Source of the DNA: Phallus indusiatus
Taxonomy: Eukaryota > Basidiomycota > Agaricomycetes > Phallales > Phallaceae
NCBI GenBank assembly: GCA_027605045.1
Contig: JAQFWX010000011.1
Span: 434,001 to 498,000 of the forward strand
Length of the DNA stretch: 64,000 nt
Reading direction: 5' to 3'
The first letter of the stretch is position 1; each line of letters opens with the position of its first letter. The notes under the pieces were generated by a model. That model worked only from the letters and a program-made list of their open reading frames with translations. It did not search any database and had not been told where the DNA came from. Shown here in pieces: positions 53,422 to 64,000 of the stretch. The position numbers were made by a program, and so were the translations under genes.

Positions 53422-53627
53422 TGTTAGAAAAGAGCATCGATAAAGAGCAGAGCAGAGGTCGGCAGCGACGAGATGAAGCTGCAGTAGCTTTTGGCTTGTA
53501 TTCGTTGTTTGTCCCTGTTGACACATTTCCCACGTCTTTAAGTGCGGGGGTGGATCCATTAGTCAGCGCATATGTCATCATCATCACTGCTATGGTTGGA
53601 CCAGGGCTGCGACTGCTCCAAGTCAGC

Positions 53628-54604
53628 ATGTCGGCTGCCTCGACCTCGTTCTCTGCCACTCGCGGCGCAGAAATCAAAGATGCCCTTAATGGAATCAAAA
53701 AGAGAATTGAATTCGCTTCATCGATTCCCAACTCACAGCCAACCCTCGTAGCCGTTTCCAAGTTTAAACCGGCCTCCGATATCGCTGCAGCGTACGAAGG
53801 CGGTCAGCGAGACTTTGGGGAGAATTATGTCAATGAACTCCTTGAAAAGGCCCCAGCTGTGTGTGTTAACAACTTCCTGCATTCTGCATCTGTATCTGAG
53901 ATACGATCGCCTTAAACTCTAAAGCTTCCCTCGGATATACGTTGGCATTTCATCGGGCACCTGCAATCAAACAAGGCGAAATCTATTGCAGGTATAGAGT
54001 GAACCTTTACATTCCCAAAATCGCTATGTTGATCGGATTTTTTTTTGACCTGTCTGACATTACAGCATTGAATAACTTGCACACACTCCATACGTTGACG
54101 TCCATCAAACTAGCTACTGCGCTTAATAAAGCGCGATCACCACAATCACCTTTGAACATCCTTCTTCAAGTCAACACATCGGGAGAGTCCACAAAATCCG
54201 GCTTGCAACCCCTTGCAACCCCTGAGAATGAATCCGATACCCCGTCTTCCCCCGTAGAACCAGAAGCAGGGGAGAGCCTACTCGCTGTCGCCAGACATGT
54301 CCTGGTGAATTGCCCAAACTTGCGCCTTACAGGCTTGATGACAATTGGCTCTTTCGATAATTCTATAAATACGGACGCAGATAACCCTGATTTTCAATTA
54401 CTTCTCCAGACCCGTACCGTTTTGGAAGAAATTCTCACCCGAGAGTTCCCTCTCGACTCCTCTTCGCCGCAGTGGGGCGATAAACGCGGCAGGCTTCTAC
54501 TCAGCATGGGCATGTCTAGTGATTTCGAAGCCGCTATTCGTGCTGGTAGTGATATTGTACGGGTAGGGTCGAGCATTTTCGGAGAACGACAAAGGCAAAC
54601 CTAG
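53628..54604 (+). CDS. PLPBP: pyridoxal phosphate homeostasis protein (YggS/PROSC family)
   Basis: These proteins bind PLP and buffer its level; no enzymatic reaction is known. The ATG at 53628 gives [13 protein letters not shown]; an in-frame ATG at 53592 adds 12 residues ([12 protein letters not shown]), which could extend a leader. The PLP lysine sits in [12 protein letters not shown]. Next come [15 protein letters not shown], after an intron [43 protein letters not shown] and the C-terminal [26 protein letters not shown], all family signatures in order. The segment before LAVARHVL has a fungal-type acidic insert. About 290 residues, somewhat longer than bacterial forms. Its stop lies 61 bp from that of the converging ALG12 gene. 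Confidence 0.92.
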
Positions 54605-54665
54605 AAATATCCTCTCCCAGAGAATGAAGCTGAAAGCTAAAATTTTCACATGTGTAGATATGTAA

Positions 54666-56601
54666 CTAATGAGCATGCTGAGTAAGAAGCCATAATTTAG
54701 ATTTTCGGATAATTCGAGGGACGCGGAGCAGTCTCACACCCCTCAGTGATTCAAGCTTAATCGTCTCCAGCCCATCAATCTTATCCCACACCTCCCACCT
54801 ACTCATCGAATCCTCTGTGAGAAATAGGCTTGGCCTTTCAGTTATCACCCAGTCAAAGTTTTCGAAATCGCGTTCAGCGGAAAGATCTTCTGTCTTGTTA
54901 TAAATAACTCTTGGTCGCGCAGAGTCTAAGTCTCTTCTCCCTAGGCTCGGCAATGCATATTCTTGTAAAAAGAGGGTCGCCCCGGTTTGAGCTGCTAGAT
55001 TATCGATGTGAACAGTAATGTTTCCATTTCCTAAAAATAAATAATTTAACACGTCGCTTTTTGTCAGACAGTAATATATAATATTTCCCACCAGTGAAAT
55101 TCATGCTTTGAATGGCTTCGTTGAATCTATATAGGGCGTGTCCACCGGGATAATTAGCCATCGATACTTGAGTAAAAAAAATAGTGGCTATAATATTTAA
55201 CCCGAAACAACCTAGAAGAAATAGTGCGATTATATTCTTCCATATTCTTCTGGCAGGTGCTTTGTATCTGCATAAGAATAAAATGTCAGGACCTTATATA
55301 TAATATTCAAAGTACTCACAGCCACGCAGCGCCTCTACCTGCAGCGATATTCCAAATAGGGACGGCGTATATAATAAATCTCCATTCTTTATGTCCATGA
55401 AACGATAGCAGTAGCATAAATGTAACGTAAGGTACGACCAGCGATCGTACTTCAGAATCCACGATCAGACCTAGAATAGCTAAAGGCAACCCCGTGAGGA
55501 GCAGCTTGGGAAGATGAGCCACAAAATAGGCATGAAACGGAGAAACCTGTAAATGTTGATGTCAATGAATGAATATCGGAGAAATGAGATAAAAAATAAA
55601 AGGCCATCTTACCCCCCACTCGGCGCTTTTCCCTTGATAAACATTAAAGTATTGACCCGCTAATTCGGGCCATACAAGCTGCTTCCATAGATAAGAATCA
55701 ATTAAAACAGTCAATGCTGAATACGGAGGAAATTGTGAAATAAAGAAGGACGGAAAGCTAAAGTAGTGCTGACCTAGAGATACGACCCCTGCTTTTATTC
55801 CGGTTTTCACTGCATCAAAAACGGTTGTTTTTCTCAGGTATAGTCCCTGTAGAACTAGCGGACCAATCAACAAAATCAATTCTGCTCGTAAGACAACACC
55901 GGCGAAAATTAGTAAACTGATGGCTAGGTTGAAGTTTCTCCGAGCGATTTGAGGAGTTGCTGCGCGAGTGACGATCAAGGAAGAAGCTACATTAACTAAG
56001 AATCTTCAGTATTAGATAGCAATAGTAAGGTACAAGTGTGATACCTGGATACAAAGCAAACATATTCGGTAGCGTTCTTCCCATCCAAAACAAAAGGTGA
56101 AACTGAGTGCAAGTCACCAAGAGAAACATAGTCCCGGTCAACGACCCCCATTTCGTTTGTGTAGCCCGATACAGGCGTAAAAGACCAGTTGAATTCACAG
56201 TAGTTAAAGCTAGTCGAACTTATTTTCATGATGAGATTTAAGGGTGAGACGGGGATAGAGGTAGTCTCTTACCTAGGAGTTGAAGTTCGAACTTAGTTTG
56301 TAACACATTGAGGCTTTGAGCCACAAAGATGACGGGTTTTAAGACAAGAGATAAGGCAAGACTTCCAACGAAGGAACGAGGAACAACGCCGGGGAATATA
56401 AAATGATCATACTACCTGAAGAAATCCGAGTCAAGCCAAAAGGAAACGGACGAAAAAGCACGGTACGTTGTGTAAGGTTCTCCCATGTAGCAGAATATCA
56501 TGCGTGGCGTGAAGATTAAAACTCTCTTCAACTTTGGTATGCGGCACTAGGAAAACATAAAGCCAACTTAGACTCAGCAGTAAGACTGACCAAGTTGGCA
56601 T
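54666..56601 (-). CDS. ALG12: ER alpha-1,6-mannosyltransferase ALG12
   Basis: It adds the eighth mannose to the lipid-linked N-glycan precursor in the ER lumen, using dolichol-phosphate mannose (GT22). The ATG at 56601 gives MPTWSVLLLSLSWLYVFLVP and then HTKVEESFNLHATHD, the luminal DE-like motif region of the family (HTKVEESFN). Downstream are YDHFIFPGVVPRSFVG, an arginine-containing RLYRATQTKWG, LLFWMGRTLPNMFALYP, LRAELILLIGPL, GQYFNVYQGKSAEWGV, SPFHAYF and LSFHGHKEWRFIIY, all in the expected order, with about ten membrane helices. The C-terminus is a soluble luminal-looking domain ending LLTQHAH at 54666. Seven or so introns. About 580 residues, normal. Same strand as FAS, about 200 bp downstream of its stop. 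Confidence 0.9.
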
Positions 56602-56803
56602 GTTCGATGTTTGTGTCGGACGCAGCGTTTTCCAACTTCAATGTTGGGCGTCAAGTTCAAGTTGAGTTGACAAGCTCATAAGCTGACAAAGGTCGAGGTA
56701 GTGAAATGAAAATCTAAATTCTATTATATCGACTATTTAAGATACACAATATGAAATGAAATAAGATTGTTCGGAATATTTATGCGACCTTGTTGTAAAC
56801 CTC

Positions 56804-59800
56804 TCATTGAGCAGTTGCGAAAGCAATAGCAACGTCCTGTGAAACGTTAGAACTGTTGACTTCAAGATACTAAAGTTTATACACACCTGTGAATGCGATA
56901 AAGAAATATTAACAGTCTTGATGTTTTTGTGATCGGCAGCCTCTTTCGCGGCGCCATGAAGTGTAACGCAAGGAACACCGGCCTCGTTAGGTAGAATTTC
57001 GATGTCAATCATTGCGGCGCCGGCGCCTTTCGAAGGTACTCCCAATGCCTTGAAAACAGCTTCTTTACCAGCCCATCGTGCAGCGAAAGAGGCATCAGGT
57101 GCAGGTTGGGCTTGACAATAAGTGATCTCAGCGGGTGTGAAATTTCTGGTTAAGAAGGTAGGATTGGAAGAAGGAACAGCCGATATTAGCTCTGTATGAT
57201 TCCACGTCAACTTAAATGAAGGCATACATAGTACATTAAAAGCTACTCACCGTGGTCTACGCCCACACCGATCGGCGAATTCTGCGAATCTAATACAGAA
57301 GCAATGGCCTTGGCATTAGATTCGTCCAGAGAGCGTGCTTTGGGAAGCTTTTTGGGGAAGGAGTAACTACCCGTCTTATCCAGCTCCGCTCGCGCGAGAG
57401 GGTTAAGAAGAACGGGCATTTCAAGATCAGGAGTATATGGTGGAGCTGCTTTGACTTTGACCAGTGTATTTGTAGTCATCATCTCGGTCATGACTTTATA
57501 ACATGCAAGTGCACGAGACCTATTGCGTACTTTGTACGCTTCATATACGTTCGGCTCCAACGATGCAAGCAGGTATTTCGGGTGAACTATGAGGGCAGAA
57601 CCACCCACTTGACCGAAACCGAATGAAGTCTTCAAGGGGTTGAATAATAGTTATACGAACAAGTGCAAAATGACATACCATTAAGCCAGCTTTAATCCCG
57701 TCGGTATAAATAGATTTGGAGGGGAACATCAAATACTCCCATTGGCGAAGCTCCTTGTCAACATTGTCTGCATTGCGGTTCCCTGGCACGATACCACTAT
57801 CCACTGTTTGACACAAGCCGATCATTTGCCATGCTGCTGATCCACCCTTAGCGTGGCCTGTGAGACTCTTCTGCGCCATGACAGGGATAGCATTGCCTCG
57901 AGTGCGACCAATGTTGGTGAATATGTCATTATAGACATGAGTCTCATTTGCTTCCTACAATCGTAAATCCGGTTAACTTCTAAACTCGACAAGCGAGATG
58001 GGTATGAACATACGTTAGCCATAGTACTGGTACCGTGAATTGAAATGACGCCTTGACATTAATTGTCAGACAGCTATTTAACAGCTTCAAAAATGCACAT
58101 ACCCAAATCATCTGCGCTGAGACCCCACACCGCCAATGCACGACGAAGAGGAGCAATTCGACTATCAGCATCTCGTAACAAGCCGTATGTCGCTTGAGCT
58201 TGCTTTTCTTGGCGGCGAGCTTCATTCTCGAGGTCTGCTTGCCGCGAGCTGATGTAGGTCTCGTCAGGCTCTTGACCTGCTTGTCTCAGTAGAGTTACTT
58301 CTTCTTTCAACATCTCGTGCTCATTTGCCATCCAATCCGAAATTTGTTTGCGACGGAAGGCTAGTTGTCTGGAACGATATTTAATATCAAGTATCGAGGG
58401 CGAAACGGCTTCTGAGGCTTGACGTCCGATTGTGAGAACACCCTTGCCGGGTGCGGGTACGGATCGTCCAGCTTTATCACTATTTTAGGCATTAATATAA
58501 AGACGAAGGCGAAAAGTTATCAGCACTCACCTTGAAGTCGAAGTGTAGGCTAATACTGCACGGATGGGAAGACCTAATTCAACGGCCAATTTGGCATTCA
58601 TAACAACCTGAACACCACAGCCTTGACTTTCCATAAACTAAGATGCTAGTCAGTGGGAGGTTTTCAAAATGAAGAAAATTTTGGTTTACCCCTGCACGAG
58701 TACTGGTTGTTGGTCTAGAAAATTCTGTAGGTTCTCTTCCAGCCGCAAATTCCTTAAGTGTATTACTGGTGGCTTTCATGTTCGCAAACTCGTAAGATCC
58801 TTGTTCGCTGAAGTCATCAAACCCGCCAGCTAACATCACTTTGGCCTTTCCACCCAGAATGGTATCACAAGCGATATCCAAAGACTGCAACGCAGTAGCA
58901 CTGCAATTATATATGAGTAAACAGAAAGTTCGATTGAATCGATTCGTAAAAGGTACGAACCAGGCTCCAACGGGAATCTTGATGGGACCGGAAGACGATA
59001 ATAAGAGCATATTCACCCATCCAGCGACGGTGTTAATAAACCTACGGGAAATGAGTCGAGCTTGAATAATAACAGAATTGCTACTTACGTTTCCTGAAGG
59101 ACATCATTTTGAACTTCCAACTCTTCTCGGCGGTCAATGAACATCGCTTGAAGACTGGTCATACCACCCATTCCACTACCGATACTTGATCCCACTTCAG
59201 ACGGATGGACGTATTTGTAGAGCTCGTATGGATCAGTGATTCCAGACATGTTCAAGGCTTCAGCCGCACAAACCAAGGCCCAGAGTGCGGTTCGGTCCGT
59301 CTGTGCAACAATGTCCTCAGGAATACCATAACGACCCGCATACCAGCCAGTTGGGAGTTGTCCCGCAACCAAAGTGCTAAAGCGGAAGGCTTTTGGCACT
59401 TTAATAATGGCACCCTTTTTGAATTTGACAAAGGCTTGTTGACCCTCTTTCGTCCAGATGTCACATTTGTCCCCGTGTTGTAACTTGAATTTATTAGCAT
59501 CAGCTTCAGCGACCTCAATGGGCTCCAAATCGTGCGTTAGTTCAATTTCTTGATAGAAGACTTTCTTCTCAGGATCGTAATCATTGTTGATTTCCGGTTC
59601 TGTAAGTCAAAATTGAGTAAAGTCGTGTTCACGAATTAGAAAACTACTAACCGATTAGACGAACGCCTGAATGAGCTAAAATTTCCTGTTCATATTTGCC
59701 CTTGATGTCCTTGTCATCGACAGGATCTCCCGACTTGGCGTCAACCCAACCGACATATAGCGTGCCATTTTTAAGTTTTCCATCGAAATGCTTGATGTAT

Positions 59801-62800
59801 CCCATCATCCATGCCATCTCAATGCAACCTTCGATGGTAAATTCGCCTCTAGCTTCCATCTCCCAGCGAGTTCGAGAACTACCCCAAGGCCCAACTTCAG
59901 CAAAGCCGGTGAGCACAACGACTTGTTCCAAATCAATAAGTCCACGAAGCTGTGATAGTTGCTCAAGAGCGTCCTTGTTCTCCAGATGAGGGAATTCGAA
60001 CTTGAAATTAGCTCTAGGAGTGACAGAGACGTCTTGTAAGACGCGTTCCTCGTCGGCACTGTGCGCGATCTTGAAATCAGCTGCATTATCCCGGGTTATT
60101 GCGCGACGGAGATCGGCTTGTTGATTGATGGAAGTACGAATTCGTCTAGTTATGTCCGCCAGATCAGGTAAACGATCCATTCCTCCATTGAGATCAGCCC
60201 AAATCGGTTCGACTTGGGTAATACTGAATAACAGCGGATGCATAAGGCCCAAAAGGTTGAAGGCCATCTCTTTGGCCGAGAATGTTCGAACACCGTGCGA
60301 TTCTACCTGTTGAGCAATAATATTGGTCTGGACCATAACACCAGTACCACGCGTCCAGCTATGAGTCGTCAGCAACTTTGAAAATTATGATTAAGGGACG
60401 ACGAACCCAATGACAGCGCCTGCTAAACAAAGATATTCACCCCAACTCTCTGAATTCCAGCGATTGAACAGTGTTTCGAGAGAGATCTTCGATTCAGAAT
60501 ATAGACCATCGGAACCGAATAACCCGTGATTTGGAGACAAGGGCAAAATGACTTGTGTTGGCCGAGTGACAAACTGTCTGCTGGCCTTTTTAGTCTTGAC
60601 GGCACCTAATAGTCGTAAAAGATTAACCAGCATAATACGATGCGCCAATTCGGATTTATCGTCGAGACCATCGATTTCACGTCCGTTCTCGGGAACTGCG
60701 GCAAAAGGTAAGATATAATCCAAATCAAGGCTCAGGGTCGCATAGATATAATCCACTAGTGCTTCCACATCTTGTTTGGATCCTTGGTTGAAAGGAACCA
60801 CGGTTAAGGCTGATCCACGGGCACCGAACTTCTGGTAGATATCTTGATAATACTCCACTGTGCTGCGACTATAGCGCGAAGTAGTGACGACGACATGTGC
60901 ACCACCAGATAAAAGACCCTTCAAGACTTCGACACCAATGGAACCTTTCCCAACACCAGTCAAAAGTGCGTTCTTGTCCTTGAAGGTAGTACCCGAAGTC
61001 GCGATCTCGGTCAAAACATCTAAGTAGACACTCGTTAAATTACCACTGTACTCCCATTGATTTCCGACTCGTCTCTTCAAATGAAGGAGAGGGATTTTGT
61101 CGGCAGAAAGTGAAGTCGATCCTGTTGTAATTTGGGGGCGAAGGAACTGAGAGGACGAACGTCGATTACGAGCACCAACGCGGTGACGAGGCTCGGGACC
61201 TTTACGCAAAGAGCGAACTACCCCTTCGTAAAGCGCCTTTATCTTGCCCTTTTGTTCTTGGCTAATCCCGGGTTGAGACTTGACAACGTTCCAAAGCTTC
61301 AATACATCGTCTTGAACCTTCTGAATATTGATAGCACCAGTTATCGCACCGCCGCTCGCCATTTCCTCTACGTAGGCCTCGAGCTTCCGCACATTTTCAC
61401 GCATAACTTCCGAATAAACTACGTCCCCACTAGAACTAACTTCTGTTTTTGGAGCTGTTGGGAACGTAACTAATTGGATTCTTAGTACCTCGTGTATCTT
61501 TAGTAAAAAAGGGAAAAATACCATCTTTGTAGCATGGAGGCTGACCCAAGGCTTCGCGACAATTATCGATGAGTTGCTGACCGAACTCTTTCGCCAATCT
61601 GTAGGTCTCACCGCGGTTGGGATCGCACGCATCAATGTGATATTGCATGTATTCCAGAAGAACTGGATCGGCACGGTTCATAATGGATATGCATCGAGCA
61701 GTAATCTCACGATCGACAGTTGTTAAACGACCATGAATGATGTCGTACCACATCAACAGGGCGTCCTGACGAACCCAGTTCCACGAGGAATCGAAATGAC
61801 GGGCCTTTAAGGGCTCGAACATCGGCTGAACGCCATCAATGTATACGTCGCCATGCTCTCGAGTTATGCGATCCAATTTGTTTTGAAGTTCCAAAAGCTC
61901 CGTCTTCGCTTGATCGTGCGATCTCTCGCCAGAACGAGAATCTTTCCCAAGATATCGCATGTAAACTTCGATTTGTTGTGCTGCAAAATCGTGTTGTTCG
62001 TCACGGAACTTGAGGAACTCTTCGCTGTTCATCACAGCCCCCGAGCCTCCACTTGCACCTCCGCCGCCGGAACTACTGGTGGAGAGAGAAATACCACTGA
62101 ACTGAGCGTAAGCACCAGCTATGGAGTCTAACCAAGCCTTCGCCTCTTGCTCAGAGCCAAGACGCTTGACTGGCTCTGACGGTAAACTGAAGAGTAGAAG
62201 ACCATCTGATCTCATCGGACCCAAACCCCATGTTTTGGACAAATGGCTCTTGATAGACGAGATGTTGAAACCACCCGGCATTTTCGCGCCAACCATGCGA
62301 GATATAAGCCCAGACGTGTGCTTTCCAGGGGTACCCGAATAACCAGCGCTCAAAGACGATCCCAGTTCCTCAAGGGGCATCTCTTCACCTTTCTCGGGAG
62401 CAGATGCGAACTCAAGCTGCAAATCGCCCAGAATCTCATTTTGTAAAGTGGATTTTCCACCAACAAGGTCCTTAATACTTTTCGACATCGGGATTTCTTC
62501 CACCTTTTTCTTGAGCTTTTGCGCAATGATGAACCGCAGTGTGTCGCTCGCCTTGAGGGGTTCGTCGGGAATAGCAACAGCGGCTGCTTGGGATGGTACG
62601 TTGGTTGGAACGACGGACACGGGTACGGGTCCAGGGGCGGGAGCGGAGGTGCTTTCGGGAGCGTCTGCCACATCTTCAACAGCTTCAGGTTCATCTTCGT
62701 ACTGATAATATATATCTTTCGTATTCTTGGCATGGCAGTAGATGACACGAGTTCGACCCAATGCATCGTCCGCAGCTTCGTACTTCGCTTTCCATGTACG

Positions 62801-64000
62801 AGTGGCCATACCAGTCAAAGTCGGACCAGGTCCCAGTTCGATGAGCCTTTCAAAGTGGAATTCCGTGAAAAGACGATCTTGTGTTTCAATCCACCGGACG
62901 GCAGACGCAAATTGATATGAGAGGAGTTCAACAAGAATGATATATGCTAGCTTTTGACGTTGCTCCGGGCTACCCCAACTATCTCGGTCCCAATGACGCA
63001 AGACTTTATCGAGTCTCGGGGACGAGGTCTGATCATAGACCCGCTGAGCATATTCACGAGAGACTTCGAAGGGCTCCGCGGTAAGATTGGGAATATATTT
63101 GCCAACGAGAGTATCCGGATCCAGCTGCGATGGATTGACTTTCTTTGATAGATCTAAAGAACTGATTAGACGATGCACGGCAGAAGAAGAAAATAAGACG
63201 CACAAGCTCTGAAAGGCATAACACCGGCCCAAAGATATCTAGAGTGGAAAGGAACGTCTATACCAGGCAAGGGAATAGTAGCATATCCTCGCTCTAAGTG
63301 AATGTACTCTTCGGCCTTCTGCTGTTCCAAAGCACGACGAAGACATTCATCAACAATTTCTGCAAGCATCTCCCGAACTTTTTCAACCGATAATTTCTCG
63401 GTGAGCTAGGTATGTTTAGATTGTTGCTCCATTTCAGTGTGGACCACCGACGTACCTTAGCAATGTCAACCTTTTCGACTTTCAAGTAGTTCAAAACGTT
63501 CGTCAAACACTGCAAAGCAACCAATTCACCCGCGCAAACGTATTGTTGGCCCTAGATTAATTATATCAACAAAAGCATTTGGAGGTATTGAAAAAAGAAA
63601 CATACTTCGACGTTGAAATTGACGATCTCTAACAAAATGTTTCCTTTCGTGGAGATGCAGTCAACAACTTCACGGAGCGCCGCATCATTGAAAGTCTTGG
63701 AGACTCGACTCGGATTAACAGCGCACATGGCATAGTTGGAACGGTTCTGAGAATCACGCTCGACAGCTCGTTGCATGGTGATACCACGATAGAATACGAT
63801 ATCCACGAGCGATGAGATCGGTAAAACACCTGCTATAGAGGCCAGAGCGGAATATTCTCCAAGAGAATGACCAGCGAATGCGCAGCTTGGAGGAACCAAG
63901 CCGTGAGACCTCATGTCTTCAAAGGCGGCCTTTTCGGTAACGACAAGAGCAATTTGAGCGAATTGGGTCGCAAAGAGCAAACCGTTGGGATGGGAGAACG
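56804..64000 (-). CDS. FAS: type I fatty acid synthase, beta and alpha parts fused (5' partial)
   Basis: It makes long-chain acyl-CoA in the cytosol. The gene continues beyond the right edge, so the acetyltransferase, enoyl reductase and dehydratase parts are not visible. From the edge inward: malonyl/palmitoyl transferase with [12 protein letters not shown] (Ser near 63865). The sequence that ends Fas1 in two-gene fungi ([22 protein letters not shown]) then runs, in the same exon near 62990-62960, directly into the sequence that starts Fas2 ([18 protein letters not shown]). Next are the ACP with [10 protein letters not shown] (Ser near 62450), ketoreductase [16 protein letters not shown] (near 60960), ketosynthase PVGACATAL and GSGMGGMTS, and a C-terminal phosphopantetheine transferase ([17 protein letters not shown]) ending FATAQ at 56804. 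The ketosynthase Cys codon is split by an intron (58960-58901). Roughly 2,000 residues are visible, no stop or frameshift seen. Confidence 0.93.

Overview
The window is genomic DNA from a filamentous basidiomycete, most likely an Agaricomycete. The basis is: genes broken by many 50-60 nt GT-AG introns; a secreted GH10 xylanase with a fungal-type CBM1; non-LTR retrotransposons with a fungal EN-RT-RNase H layout; fungal-type PMC1, YVC1-like, PEX11 and TIF6 sequences; and a fungal type I fatty acid synthase whose beta and alpha halves sit on one polypeptide. Exon junctions below were inferred by eye from splice signals and family conservation, not from transcripts.

Left third (1-17.3 kb) is a transposon and gene-relic region. 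The 3' end of a poly(A)-tailed LINE (1-2255) abuts a decayed gene resembling the vacuolar TRP-type cation channel YVC1 (2256-4530, minus). A second relic of the same gene lies at 15776-17295. Between them is an unrecognised two-copy gene family: one frameshifted copy at 4739-5442 (plus), and one copy (minus) split in two by a full-length LINE (6510-13033). That LINE is bounded by a perfect 15-bp target-site duplication, and removing it restores the host reading frame exactly. Inside the LINE's ORF1 sits a solo LTR (11860-12255) with its own 5-bp duplication; removing that restores ORF1. This is a three-level nest: host gene, LINE, LTR.

The middle (17.5-44 kb) is compact and mostly housekeeping: a Ser/Thr/Pro-rich protein whose start codon appears split by an intron, an alpha/beta-hydrolase, a CBM1-GH10 xylanase, PEX11, a PMC1-type Ca2+-ATPase, a POF1-type NMN adenylyltransferase, a peroxiredoxin-like protein, eIF6, NDUFAF7, FRA10AC1, acireductone dioxygenase, an Avt-type amino acid transporter and ORC1.

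The right part (44-64 kb) holds tRNA-Gly(GCC) and an intron-containing tRNA-Leu(CAA), a UPF0014/FetB-type membrane protein, a tail-anchored coiled-coil protein with three dynein-light-chain-like TQT motifs, a CaMKK/SNF1-activating-type kinase divergent from a PLP-binding YggS-family gene, ALG12, and the fused FAS gene, which runs off the right edge.

No operon-like functional cluster is evident. Neighbours are typical unrelated fungal genes, often convergent with very short 3' spacing. I found no CRISPR array, no virus and no clear secondary-metabolite cluster. The strongest unusual features are the nested insertions, the unknown two-copy family they disrupt, the duplicated YVC1-like relics and the one-chain FAS.
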